From the NCBI GenBank assembly GCA_002422795.1, contig DITJ01000003.1, positions 1 through 21,539 on the forward strand: DNA of 21,539 nt. Direction: 5' to 3'. Origin of the DNA: Alphaproteobacteria bacterium UBA6187 (GTDB lineage Bacteria; Pseudomonadota; Alphaproteobacteria; Rickettsiales; UBA6187). Of this stretch, positions 1 to 7,976 are shown one piece after another. Each line of letters starts with the position of its first letter. Positions within the stretch are counted from its first letter, which is position 1. Made by a program: the position numbers and the translations under genes. Under the pieces are notes generated by a model that searched no databases, was not told the origin of the DNA, and saw only the letters and a list, made by a program, of their open reading frames with translations.

Positions 1-1630
1 TGCGCGCCTGGTCAGCGATTGAACGTGTGATAGCCTGGCGTATCCACCATGTGGCATAGGTGGAGAATTTATAACCACGGCGATATTCAAATTTATCAAC
101 CGCTTTCATAAGGCCAATATTGCCTTCCTGGATTAGGTCAAGGAATTGCAAGCCACGGTTTGCATATTTTTTAGCAATGGAAATAACCAGGCGCAAGTTT
201 GCCTCAATCATTTCTTTTTTAGCGCGGCTTGAATCACGTTCGCCTTTCTGAACATCATTTACAAGGCGTTTGAATTCTGAAACATCCAGGCCGATTTCTT
301 TTGCAAGGGAGGTGATATCGCTACGGATTTTTTCAATTGCAGCGCCATCTTCGCTCACAAATTCCTTCCAGCCTTTTAAGCCGGAAACGTTAGCAAGCCA
401 TTTTGGGTTAAGCTCAGAGCCTAAATAGCTATCAAGGAAAGTCTGCCTTTTAATTTTCTTGGCTTCAGCAAGCCTTAGTAATTTTATTTCAGATTCAAGC
501 AGGCGTTTGTTAAGTGCGTACAGGCTTTCAAGAATTCTGTCTACACGGTTTTCATTCAGCTTTATAGTGGCAACTTCCTTAACAAGTTCGTCACGTAATT
601 TCTGGTATTTTTTCTCGAAATCAGCAGGAAGAGTTTTTTCACCAAGGGCAACTTGAAGGCGCTCACCTTGCATTTTAAGGATTTTCTCACAATTAGAAGC
701 GATGCTTTTGAATATATCCAGCATCTTTGGCAGTAATGCCTGCTCCATTGCCGAAAGTGACATATTTTCAGAAGCATCTTCATCTTCATTATAAGAGCCT
801 TCTTCTTCGCCTTCTTCTTCGTCTTCTTCGCCTAACTCATCTTCGGATTCAGTCTCAATTTCTTCTTCAAAATCATCTTCTTCGGCTTTAGAGGAAATTA
901 AATCGGCAAGGCTTTCACCAAATTCACTGCTATAGGTGCTATCAAGGTCGATTATATCGCGAAGCAGGATTGTATCGTTGGTAAGGTCATCATACCAAGT
1001 TATCATCTCACGTAGCGCAATCGGCGTTTCACTAAGTGAGCAAAGCATACGCTCCCTGCCTTCTTCAATACGTTTTGCAATTTCAATTTCGCCTTCGCGG
1101 GAAAGCAATTCTACTCCACCCATTTCACGTAAATACATACGTACAGGGTCATCAGTGCGGCCTAAATCTTCTTCCGGCTCTGGCGCTGCTTCTTCATCAA
1201 AACCTTCAACGGAGGTAACGTCATCAAGCGTATCAAGTTTATCAATATCATCCTCATTTTCAAGGATGGTTACGCCTTTTTTTGTAAGGGCGCGGATGGT
1301 TTCATCAATCTGTTCTGCATTAAATAAGCCTTTTGGCAATATTTTATGGATTGTATCATAGGTTATGAATCCATGTTTTTTTGCTTCAGCCAGAAGCTTT
1401 TTAACGGAAGCTTCCATATCTTTTGGCATTTCATCTTCTGCTTTTTTAGCAGGCTCTTTTTCTTTCTCTTTTTTCTTTGCTTCAGCAGCGGATGGCTGCT
1501 TGGATTTTTTATCGTTTGCAGCCTTATCAGCAGGGGATTTCTTTTCCACTACTTTCTTATTTTCAGTTACCTTTGCGGTAGTAGCTTTCTTTATATCTTT
1601 TTCTGATTTTTTAGGAGTTTTCTTTGTCAT
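1..1630 (-). CDS. rpoD: RNA polymerase primary sigma factor RpoD (sigma-70), 3'-truncated by the window edge
   Basis: Housekeeping sigma factor that directs RNA polymerase to -10/-35 promoters. The reading frame is open for 543 codons from the ATG at 1628-1630 and runs off the left edge in region 2.4 (YATWWIRQAITRSIADQAR), so regions 3 and 4 are missing. Visible in order: a Lys-rich N-terminal tail (about residues 1-67), a region 1.1-like segment (about 68-135), region 1.2 with DPVRMYLREMGGVELLSREG (about 158-180), a Glu/Asp-rich low-complexity stretch (about 245-290) in the non-conserved region, and region 2 starting near residue 469 (EANLRLVISIAKKYANRGLQ). It lies 53 bp downstream of dnaG on the same strand with no terminator between, as in the classic dnaG-rpoD operon. 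The identification is secure; only the start could shift slightly. Confidence 0.97.
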   Translation of the reverse strand, partial: MTKKTPKKSEKDIKKATTAKVTENKKVVEKKSPADKAANDKKSKQPSAAEAKKKEKEKEPAKKAEDEMPKDMEASVKKLLAEAKKHGFITYDTIHKILPKGLFNAEQIDETIRALTKKGVTILENEDDIDKLDTLDDVTSVEGFDEEAAPEPEEDLGRTDDPVRMYLREMGGVELLSREGEIEIAKRIEEGRERMLCSLSETPIALREMITWYDDLTNDTILLRDIIDLDSTYSSEFGESLADLISSKAEEDDFEEEIETESEDELGEEDEEEGEEEGSYNEDEDASENMSLSAMEQALLPKMLDIFKSIASNCEKILKMQGERLQVALGEKTLPADFEKKYQKLRDELVKEVATIKLNENRVDRILESLYALNKRLLESEIKLLRLAEAKKIKRQTFLDSYLGSELNPKWLANVSGLKGWKEFVSEDGAAIEKIRSDITSLAKEIGLDVSEFKRLVNDVQKGERDSSRAKKEMIEANLRLVISIAKKYANRGLQFLDLIQEGNIGLMKAVDKFEYRRGYKFSTYATWWIRQAITRSIADQAR

Positions 1631-1683
1631 GATTTATTAGAACCTGTCTAAAATTTTGTGAATTATTATATTAATATTAAAAA

Positions 1684-3501
1684 CTAGCTATCAAAAAAAG
1701 CTTGTTCCATTTGTATTATTTTTTCCTCAAGATTTGCAATTTGCACCATAAGTTCAAAAGCTTTTATTTCTGATTCCTCAGTCATGGTGTTTGCAAACTT
1801 CTGGCATTCTTCCTTTAAAATTGCCAGGTTATAAAGGCTGGCAGCGTATTTCCAGTATAAGATGGTATTATCATAGCCACCATTATCGATGTTATTTTCC
1901 TGTTCCTGATAAAGTCCGAGCGCTTCCAGATAGCTTATATCGGGTTTGAACCCTGATTTTTCAAGGTGCACCCTTAAATTTTTCTTATCTACCTCGCCAT
2001 TTGCATGGTATATTTCTAAAATAGAAAGGCGTATCTTGTCAAGTTTAATGCTTGAAAAATCAATATTTATAAACTCTTCTTCCAACTCTTCATTAACGAG
2101 AAGGGCAGGGTGGTTAAGTATAATAAGAATCAGCAGGCTTTCTGCGCCAGCGCGGGATTTAGCGGTTACATCAGGAATTTCTTCTATATTTGTAAGGCGC
2201 TCCGGCGAATCTTTCTTATTTTTATATTTTTTATTTCCAAAAATTATATTGCGCATTTTTTCGCGGAAGAAATCGCGGTAATGATTTGATACGGTTTTAT
2301 CTTTTATGCCTTCAGCCATTACACTCAGGTTTTTTTCAAGCAAAGCACGTGATTCCGGGGTGGTGGCGCCGGTGTTTTTAAATTCATTTTGCCATAAAAC
2401 TTCCGAAAGCTGGCGGGATTTAGATAATATCTCCGCCATTTTATCTACCCCACCTGATTTGATTACGTCATCGGGGTCCATACCTGATGGCAGGCTGGCG
2501 AATTTAAGTGTTGTGCCTGGCTTGAGGAGTGGAGTCGCAAGCGTGGCTGCGCGAATCATCGCCCTTTGCCCGGCAGCGTCACCGTCAAGGCACATAATAG
2601 GCTCTTTCGATAAATTCCACATGCGCGCTAGTTGCCGCTCTGTTACAGCCGTACCAAGAGGGGCGACCACTTCCTTTATTCCTGCCATATACAGGGCAAT
2701 AACATCCATATAACCTTCAGTAATAACTAGCCTGCCGGTCTTAAAAGAGGTTTTGCGGGCAAGATGCTCGTTATATAAAACGTCACCTTTGCGGAAAAGC
2801 GGGGTATCGGGTGAATTTAAATATTTGGGCTGGCCATCGCCAAGAATCCTGCCGCCAAAGGCAATTGCGTGGCCGCGAACATCAAATATCGGGAACATTA
2901 AACGCCCACGGAATTTATCATATAACTCACCGCGTTCATTTTTGGCAAGCAGCCCGCATTCGAGCATCTGTGCGTCGTTTACATTTTTTGTTTTAAGGAA
3001 CTCCCGCAATCCCTGCCTGCCTTCTGGTGAATAGCCAAGTGCAAATATTTCGGCGGTATTCTTGTTTAAACCCCTTTTGTTAAGGTAATCGCGTGCTTCC
3101 CTGCCTTCACCTGAATAGAGCTTTTCAGTAAACCAGTTTTTTGCTAAATTCATTATTTCATGCAAGGAAGATACGCGCTCTTCCCGCTTAGTTTCTTCTT
3201 CGGTCATTTTCGGCATGGCAAGGCCAGCCTGCGATGCAAGCTGTTCAACGGCTTCCGGGAAGGAAAGCCCTTCGGTTTCCATGAGGAAGTTTATGATATT
3301 CCCATGCTTACCACAGCCAAAGCAATGGTAAAAACCTTTTTCGTCATTAACTGTAAATGATGGGCTTTTCTCCTTATGGAAAGGGCATAGGCCACTATGC
3401 TCGCGCCCATTATTTTTGAGCGCGACTTTCCGCCTCACGATTTCAGAGGTGAGTATGCGCGCCTTTATTTCGTCTAAAAATGAATGCGGGAATTTTATCA
3501 T
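1684..3501 (-). CDS. dnaG: DNA primase DnaG
   Basis: Synthesises RNA primers for the replisome. The 605-aa length is normal for bacterial DnaG. Residues C39, H42, C60 and C63 form the N-terminal CHC2 zinc-binding domain (LCPFHKEKSPSF ... YHCFGCGKHG). The catalytic TOPRIM domain is at about residues 255-340, with E262 in ITEGYMD and the metal-binding D306-G-D308 in CLDGDAAGQ. The C-terminal third (about 450-605) is divergent and helical, as expected for the helicase-interaction domain. It is the first gene of a minus-strand unit with rpoD. The leader is short, and a -10-like TATAAT lies 30 bp upstream of the start. No key residue is missing. Confidence 0.97.
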   Translation of the reverse strand: MIKFPHSFLDEIKARILTSEIVRRKVALKNNGREHSGLCPFHKEKSPSFTVNDEKGFYHCFGCGKHGNIINFLMETEGLSFPEAVEQLASQAGLAMPKMTEEETKREERVSSLHEIMNLAKNWFTEKLYSGEGREARDYLNKRGLNKNTAEIFALGYSPEGRQGLREFLKTKNVNDAQMLECGLLAKNERGELYDKFRGRLMFPIFDVRGHAIAFGGRILGDGQPKYLNSPDTPLFRKGDVLYNEHLARKTSFKTGRLVITEGYMDVIALYMAGIKEVVAPLGTAVTERQLARMWNLSKEPIMCLDGDAAGQRAMIRAATLATPLLKPGTTLKFASLPSGMDPDDVIKSGGVDKMAEILSKSRQLSEVLWQNEFKNTGATTPESRALLEKNLSVMAEGIKDKTVSNHYRDFFREKMRNIIFGNKKYKNKKDSPERLTNIEEIPDVTAKSRAGAESLLILIILNHPALLVNEELEEEFINIDFSSIKLDKIRLSILEIYHANGEVDKKNLRVHLEKSGFKPDISYLEALGLYQEQENNIDNGGYDNTILYWKYAASLYNLAILKEECQKFANTMTEESEIKAFELMVQIANLEEKIIQMEQAFFDS

Positions 3502-3854
3502 TAAATTTATAAAGTCAAGAAAATCTTCCTATTATATAGTATGATTTTGATAGAGTATACGCATAATTAAAATGTTATGGGTAGCTTTTCCAAAACTTTT
3601 TCCTATAACAAAAAATATTCATATCTAAAATCGGCAGTTATAATTAAGAATGGGTATAGTTTTGAATATGATTTGAGCTATAGTGCTTTAACTTTCGCAT
3701 GACCGTTGCACCTTAAGTAATCAATTGCAAAAGTAGGTGTTACCTATTACTATGGCGTGATTGCCTCTTGTTCCAATTTTTTATGGCTGGACAACGTAAT
3801 TATAGCGGGCCTAAACGCAAGGGCTATCCTTAATACACAGCTAAAAATGTAATT
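3502..3854. other. 353-bp non-coding divergent interval between dnaG and rdgB
   Basis: No convincing gene found. The left end holds the probable dnaG promoter (minus strand). On the plus strand there are two -10-like TATAGT hexamers (about 3655 and 3682) without a good -35 box. Short inverted repeats lie in the middle: AGTAAT and ATTACT enclosing TAGGT-GTT-ACCTA, roughly 3717-3752. A 16-codon ORF (3783-3833, MAGQRNYSGPKRKGYP) ends 21 bp before rdgB. It has no visible ribosome-binding site and I do not call it a gene. The interval is long enough for a small RNA, but I could not match it to 6S, tmRNA, SRP or RNase P RNA. Confidence 0.5.
3531..3536 (-). promoter_or_regulatory. Probable -10 element of the dnaG-rpoD unit
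   Basis: The minus strand reads TATAAT, a perfect -10 consensus, about 30 bp upstream of the dnaG ATG. The -35 position (TATACT or ATACTC with 17-18 bp spacing) is weak. Transcription would start near 3524, giving a leader of only about 20 nt. The region is AT-rich, so a chance match is possible. Confidence 0.4.
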
Positions 3855-4439
3855 ATGCTTAAAAAACTACTCGTAGCAAGCGGAAATAACGGAAAAATTC
3901 GTGAAATAACCGAGCTTTTGAAACCATTTGCCATAGAAATTTTATCAGCGAAAGATTTTAATCTGGCAGAGCCGGAAGAGACCGGCTCAAGCTTCATTGA
4001 AAATGCTGAGATTAAAGCCAAATATTATGGTGATGCAACGGGAATTCCTGCACTTGCCGATGATTCCGGCCTGTGCGTGGCGGCGCTTGGTGGAAATCCA
4101 GGTGTTTATTCAGCAAGATGGGCAGGGGAAGCCAAGGATTTTAATCTTGCCATGCAAAAGATAGAATCGGAAATTGGCGATAACTCTGATAAAAGTGCTT
4201 ATTTCGCTTGCGCACTTTCATTATATTGGCCCGGTGATGGGCATTTTAAAAGTGTGGAGGGCAGGGTGGAAGGCAACCTAACTTTTCCGCCAAAAGGTGG
4301 GCATGGTTTCGGCTATGACCCTATATTTATAGCAAATGGTTATGATAAAACCTTCGCAGAAATTCCTGCGGAAGAAAAGCATATGATTAGCCACAGGGCA
4401 GATGCGTTTAGGAAGTTGTTGCAGGTGGTTGGTGGTTGA
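3855..4439 (+). CDS. rdgB: dITP/XTP pyrophosphatase RdgB (HAM1 family)
   Basis: Hydrolyses non-canonical purine nucleoside triphosphates (dITP, XTP) to monophosphate plus pyrophosphate, keeping deaminated bases out of DNA and RNA. The 194-aa length is typical. Family motifs: SGNNGKIREI at the N-terminus (substrate loop), ETGSSFIENAEIKAKYY, the catalytic/metal block ALADDSGLCVAALGGNPGVYSARWAG, GHGFGYDPIF, and SHRADAFRKL at the C-terminus. The ATG at 3855 precedes the first motif directly. The gene stands alone: divergent from dnaG and convergent with the prepilin gene. The common alphaproteobacterial neighbours rph and hemW are not adjacent, although hemW lies 4 kb away on the same strand. Confidence 0.96.
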   Translation: MLKKLLVASGNNGKIREITELLKPFAIEILSAKDFNLAEPEETGSSFIENAEIKAKYYGDATGIPALADDSGLCVAALGGNPGVYSARWAGEAKDFNLAMQKIESEIGDNSDKSAYFACALSLYWPGDGHFKSVEGRVEGNLTFPPKGGHGFGYDPIFIANGYDKTFAEIPAEEKHMISHRADAFRKLLQVVGG

Positions 4440-4484
4440 AAATAACCCTCTCAGGTGGAGCGCTGCTGTCCAATAATGAATTAC

Positions 4485-5255
4485 CTAATCAGAAGCCCTG
4501 AAAACCATTATGCAATCCTTGCCAGTTAATGAAACTTTATAAATGGTAGAAATACAATTCCCTGCAGTAGATGCGTTGCCATCTGCACCACGTACATTCC
4601 CTGTGGTGGGGGCGCCATCATCCATTTTAGCATCCACCCCCATTGCTTGGGATGGGGTGAGAACGCCATTTACAAGCAAAGGCGATACAGTCGTTGCAGC
4701 AGCAGTACCAAGTAGCATAACATTTTTTGCCGAAAAACCATAAGCATTGGCAGTAAGATGATCATAACCAGTAGGAGAAGAGCTGTAATCCAATAAATAA
4801 CCACCTCCGGCTTTTGATGCAGGAATATCTGCGTTAGGCACAGCCGCACCTGTTGTAGTGGTTCCTGTATAAGGAGTTTCGAGCATACCGGAAAAATAAA
4901 GATGCGCCCAAGCCCTATAACCTTCATACACAGGGGAGCCTGCGGTATTTTTAAATTCTATCTGGCCGTTATTATCACCGCTTGCGGTATATGCGCCCCC
5001 CCAGGTGGCAGCAGCATCGCTATAATCACCCGGATATTGGTTATATTTTGCATAGAAGCTGTTAATTGCAACTTTATTTTGCGATACCTCAGCCACGATA
5101 GATTGCAGTTTTGCTTCATCTATAAGGCTTTGGCCTTTTGTAATTGCTGCCAATAGAAGTGATATTACCAATATAACAATTGACATTTCAACTAAGGTGA
5201 ATCCATTGTTTTTAACAACGAATCCTTGTAATTCTTTTTTATTCCATATAGGCAT
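4485..5255 (-). CDS. Prepilin-like protein with type IV pilin/type II secretion N-terminal cleavage motif
   Basis: 256-aa protein with a classical class III signal: an 17-residue leader, then G18|F19-T-L-V-E23, where E23 is Glu5 of the mature protein. A hydrophobic helix follows (MSIVILVISLLLAAITKG) and then an amphipathic helix (EAKLQSIVAEVSQNKVAINSFYAKY). The C-terminal globular part is rich in Gly, Ala, Thr and Ser. Two cysteines near the end (C234 and C248) could close a pilin D-region-like disulfide loop. It probably forms or caps a pilus or pseudopilus, or sits in the inner membrane. No assembly ATPase, prepilin peptidase or secretin gene is in the window, so it is an orphan here. Convergent with rdgB. 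The family is clear; the role is unknown. Confidence 0.85.
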   Translation of the reverse strand: MPIWNKKELQGFVVKNNGFTLVEMSIVILVISLLLAAITKGQSLIDEAKLQSIVAEVSQNKVAINSFYAKYNQYPGDYSDAAATWGGAYTASGDNNGQIEFKNTAGSPVYEGYRAWAHLYFSGMLETPYTGTTTTGAAVPNADIPASKAGGGYLLDYSSSPTGYDHLTANAYGFSAKNVMLLGTAAATTVSPLLVNGVLTPSQAMGVDAKMDDGAPTTGNVRGADGNASTAGNCISTIYKVSLTGKDCIMVFRASD

Positions 5256-5290
5256 AACTTACCGCTTAAATAATTATAGTATTATAATAC

Positions 5291-6067
5291 ATGCCAAAAC
5301 TTAAAAACATGTTAATGGATGTTAGAAAAATTCTATTGTTTGTTTTTATTTGCACCACTTCGAATATATCACTTGCTGATACTACCCCAATATTACCACA
5401 ATCTGGTATAATAAGCGATGTTTCTGATAAACTTGAAATATCCATAGAAAATAGCCAGATTATCCTGGAATTGCCATATATTTATATCCCGCCAGACCTT
5501 TTTCCTGATAGTTTAAAGAAAATAAAAGAACTAACCATCCATAAAGATTTTTACTTTGCATTTGCAGATGATAAACCAAACAGGCATGGTAATTTTAATG
5601 CGGTTATTACCTCTAAAGGCGACAAGGAATCCTTGCAGGAAATTTTACTGGAAAATGGCCTGGCACTTGCTTATTTTATTGAAAACACGAAAAATAACAA
5701 AATCATTTTTAATGCCGAACAAAAAGCCAGAAATTCTAAAAAAGGCATATGGCAACACACCAATACGCTTAAAAGCAGCGCAATTATAAATGATTATAAA
5801 GAGGACTTAGGCGAATTTGCAATAGTGGAAGGAAAACCTAAACATATATACATATCGAAGAAAAATACCTTTATTAACTTTGGTGATGATTGGAAAACTG
5901 ATTTTTCAATAGAATTTGAAAATAAATTACTTAAAAAATCCACTGATTTTTCGGCCAAGGATTTAATTGGTAAAACAATAAGGGTGCGCGGCTGGCTGGA
6001 AGATTATAACGGCCCCTTCATGAAAATATTTACTGTAGCAAATGTTGAAATTATTGGTGATAAATAG
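5291..6067 (+). CDS. Secreted thermonuclease (SNase)-like protein, probably catalytically degenerate
   Basis: 258 aa with an N-terminal signal peptide (positively charged start, hydrophobic LLFVFICTTSNISLA, likely cleavage after residue 29), so exported. The middle (about 65-150) resembles the C-terminal half of a staphylococcal-nuclease fold, best seen in EQKARNSKKGIWQ. A C-terminal domain (about 170-256: INFGDDWKTDFSIEFE ... GKTIRVRGWLEDYNGPFMKI) resembles the OB-like domain that follows SNase in some alphaproteobacterial proteins. The usual catalytic stretch with GIDTPE-like residues is not recognisable; the equivalent region reads IYIPPDLFPDSLKKIKEL. Nuclease activity is therefore doubtful. 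The start could also be the ATG at 5309 or 5315. It diverges from the prepilin gene by 35 bp. Confidence 0.7.
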   Translation: MPKLKNMLMDVRKILLFVFICTTSNISLADTTPILPQSGIISDVSDKLEISIENSQIILELPYIYIPPDLFPDSLKKIKELTIHKDFYFAFADDKPNRHGNFNAVITSKGDKESLQEILLENGLALAYFIENTKNNKIIFNAEQKARNSKKGIWQHTNTLKSSAIINDYKEDLGEFAIVEGKPKHIYISKKNTFINFGDDWKTDFSIEFENKLLKKSTDFSAKDLIGKTIRVRGWLEDYNGPFMKIFTVANVEIIGDK

Positions 6068-6070
6068 GTA

Positions 6071-6155
6071 TTACCACCCGACATTTTTTTAAGGACGTCA
6101 TCGCACGTAGCCTCGCCGCCAGCAATGACGTTTTTTAAAATCTGTTGGGTGGCAA
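6071..6155. repeat. Imperfect palindromic element between convergent genes (TTACCACCC family)
   Basis: Two 34-nt arms (6071-6104 and 6122-6155) are inverted copies with scattered mismatches around a 17-nt loop. The left arm begins TTACCACCCGACATTTT and ends GACGTCATCGC; the right arm mirrors this as GCAATGACG ... GGGTGGCAA. The first 17 bases recur exactly at 17217-17233 upstream of birA. The inner ACGTCAT(T/C)GC core also occurs in the coaX-rnj palindrome and in the HIT/hisE gap. Because the element sits between the converging SNase-like and cvfB genes, its transcript hairpin could terminate both. Confidence 0.8.
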
Positions 6156-6182
6156 GTGGTTATGAGTTAGTCTAGATGGAGC

Positions 6183-7010
6183 CTACAACAAACTCAAAAC
6201 ATCCTTATCAAGCATAATGCGTTTTTCCTTATAAAGCGCACCCAGCGCTTTTTTGTAAGCGGATTTACTGGCATTAAACACATTGTAAATTTCTTCTGGA
6301 TCGCTTTTATCGGTGAGTGTTGTGCTGCCGCCTTGCGCTTCCAGATAATCTAGTATGCGTTGTTTTAAATCATTCCGTGCATCTTTCCCCACCGGGTGTA
6401 ACATCAGGTTAATTAACCCATCCGGGCGGATATCCTTTATATACCCGGTAAGATTATCACCAACATTAATTGGTTGCAGGATTTCGCTATTATGGATTAC
6501 GCCTAAATGCGTATCATTTATAACCGCCTTGTAACCTATATCACTACGGCTGGCGATTTGCAGTTTCACTTGCTGGTTGGCTATAAAAACACCATCATTG
6601 GTTTCTTTTAAGAAACTGCTTAAACGGCTGCTTGCTGCGATTCTTCCTGTAACATCCAAGTAAAGGAAAACCATATAATATTTGCCTATTTGCATAGGTA
6701 TGCGCTGCTCTTTAAAAGGTGCAAGTAAATCTTTGAGCAGACCCCAATTAAGGAACGCGCCAAAGTCGCCTATATCCACTACTTCCAGATAGCCGCATTT
6801 ACCAACTTGCGCGAACGGTTCTTCGGTGGTGGCGATTAACCTGTCTTCTGAATCAAGATATACAAATACTTCCAGTATATCGCCAATCTGGCTATCTTGC
6901 GGGGCATAGCGTGTTGGAATTAGAATTTCGTGTTCACCACCATCAAGGTAATAACCGAAATCCACTTGCTTAATTATGGTTAAGCTATTTTTCTTTCCTA
7001 CTTCAAGCAT
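6183..7010 (-). CDS. CvfB/YitL-like S1-domain RNA-binding protein
   Basis: 275-aa protein with the layout of the CvfB family: tandem OB/S1-like domains followed by a C-terminal winged helix (about 215-275, ending DVLSLL). The first segment (MLEVGKKNSLTIIKQVDFGYYLDGG ... ILIPTRYAP) and the second (YLEVVDIGDFGAFLNWGLLKDLLAPFKEQ) are typical, with the S1 signature DFGAFLNWG. A third S1-like segment covers GYKAVINDTHLGVIHNSEI. Such proteins bind RNA in the cytoplasm; in Gram-positive bacteria CvfB affects virulence gene expression, but the exact role here is unknown. Length is close to the family norm. It is a single gene, divergent from mnmD across 107 bp. Confidence 0.85.
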   Translation of the reverse strand: MLEVGKKNSLTIIKQVDFGYYLDGGEHEILIPTRYAPQDSQIGDILEVFVYLDSEDRLIATTEEPFAQVGKCGYLEVVDIGDFGAFLNWGLLKDLLAPFKEQRIPMQIGKYYMVFLYLDVTGRIAASSRLSSFLKETNDGVFIANQQVKLQIASRSDIGYKAVINDTHLGVIHNSEILQPINVGDNLTGYIKDIRPDGLINLMLHPVGKDARNDLKQRILDYLEAQGGSTTLTDKSDPEEIYNVFNASKSAYKKALGALYKEKRIMLDKDVLSLL

Positions 7011-7071
7011 GGTCTTTATCCTTGGTGTTATTCTAATAATTGGTTTATAGCTTTATAGTAGTTGTTGGGTC

Positions 7072-7095
7072 TTGTCATTCCAGAAGTTAGAAAAC
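7072..7095 (+). repeat. Solo half-copy of the TTGTCATTCCAGAA repeat
   Basis: These 24 bases match 10936-10959, the left end of the palindrome after nusB, at 23 of 24 positions. No matching right arm is visible nearby, so this is a partial copy or remnant. It lies 22 bp upstream of the mnmD start codon, in the divergent cvfB/mnmD promoter interval. Confidence 0.75.
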
Positions 7096-7117
7096 CTAAA
7101 TTTGATGAATTAATATT

Positions 7118-7801
7118 ATGCAAAGCCCGATAAGCTGGCAAGATGGTGTTCCGGTATCTGATATTTATGGTGATATTTATTTCTCAAGGGAAAGTGGCCT
7201 CCAGGAAACCAACTATGTATTTATAGAAGGTAATTTCCTTCCTTCAAGATGGCTGAATATAAAAGATAATTTCCATATAATTGAAACTGGTTTTGGCACT
7301 GGTTTGAATTTCTTTGCTGCCTGGAAATTATGGCGCGAAATGGATAATGGCATGGAGCTTCATTTCACCTCCATTGAAAAACATCCGCTCAGTTTAAGTG
7401 ACATACAAACAGCTATTTCAATCTGGCCGGAATTTAACAAATTTATGGATGAATTTTCTGCACAGTATCCGGCCTTGCTGCAAGGGGAAACCAATATGAT
7501 ATTGGATAATGGTAGGGTGCATTTGCATTTATCATGGGGTGATGTAAATGAAATTGCGGGGCGTTTAAATAAGCCTGCTGATGCTTGGTTCTTAGACGGC
7601 TTTGCACCCGCTAAAAACCCTGACATGTGGAATAATAATTTATACAAGGATATGGCCAGGTTAACTTTACCGGGCGGAACATTTGCTACATTTACAGCCG
7701 TTGGTGATGTAAGGCGGGGCTTGCAGGAAAACGGGTTTATTGTGAAGAAAGTGCCAGGGTTTGGGAAGAAGCGGCATATTTTGATTGGTGTAAAGAATTA
7801 G
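7118..7801 (+). CDS. mnmD: tRNA 5-methylaminomethyl-2-thiouridine methyltransferase MnmD (stand-alone)
   Basis: SAM-dependent methyltransferase for the last step of mnm5(s2)U34 synthesis in the wobble position of certain tRNAs. 227 aa. The SAM-binding loop is E56-TGFGTGLNFFAAW. The family block DAWFLDGFAPAKNPDMWN, the segment TLPGGTFATFTAVGDVRRGLQENGF and the C-terminal GFGKKRHILIG are all characteristic of the MnmC N-terminal/DUF752 domain. The C-terminal FAD-dependent oxidase half of bifunctional MnmC is absent: the protein stops right after the methyltransferase domain, so this is the MnmD-only form. It fits with another tRNA-modification gene (queD) in the window, although the two are not adjacent. 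Confidence 0.93.
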   Translation: MQSPISWQDGVPVSDIYGDIYFSRESGLQETNYVFIEGNFLPSRWLNIKDNFHIIETGFGTGLNFFAAWKLWREMDNGMELHFTSIEKHPLSLSDIQTAISIWPEFNKFMDEFSAQYPALLQGETNMILDNGRVHLHLSWGDVNEIAGRLNKPADAWFLDGFAPAKNPDMWNNNLYKDMARLTLPGGTFATFTAVGDVRRGLQENGFIVKKVPGFGKKRHILIGVKN

Positions 7802-7919
7802 CTATGATTTATACGGTAATCCTGGATTTAGAATCTCTGGCGAATTAAAAATGTTTTATTCCTATATTTAACAGTACCCTTTAACTAAAGTATATATTAT
7901 AAGATGAGCCAGCTATTAT

Positions 7920-7947
7920 TGTATCAGCCTTAAATAGGCCCGATACA
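7920..7947 (+). promoter_or_regulatory. Hairpin in the ppa leader
   Basis: TGTATC ... GATACA form outer arms with GCCT ... AGGC pairing inside, around an AT loop. The hairpin lies 29 bp upstream of the ppa start codon and just before a good Shine-Dalgarno site. No U-tract follows, so it is not an obvious terminator. It may be a leader structure or operator; the function is unknown. Confidence 0.4.
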
Positions 7948-7976
7948 TATTGTTTATTAATTAAAGGAATAATATT

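Noticed and set aside
936..1361. Open frame of 141 codons on the plus strand
   Set aside because: It is antisense to rpoD region 1.2, Ser-rich, without a family match or ribosome-binding site; a shadow of rpoD codon usage.
3783..3833. 16-codon ORF MAGQRNYSGPKRKGYP before rdgB
   Set aside because: No Shine-Dalgarno site, too short to judge and no recognisable motif; mentioned only as part of the non-coding interval.
7802..7976. tRNA or other structured RNA before ppa
   Set aside because: Only one 28-nt hairpin is visible; no cloverleaf or T-loop consensus.
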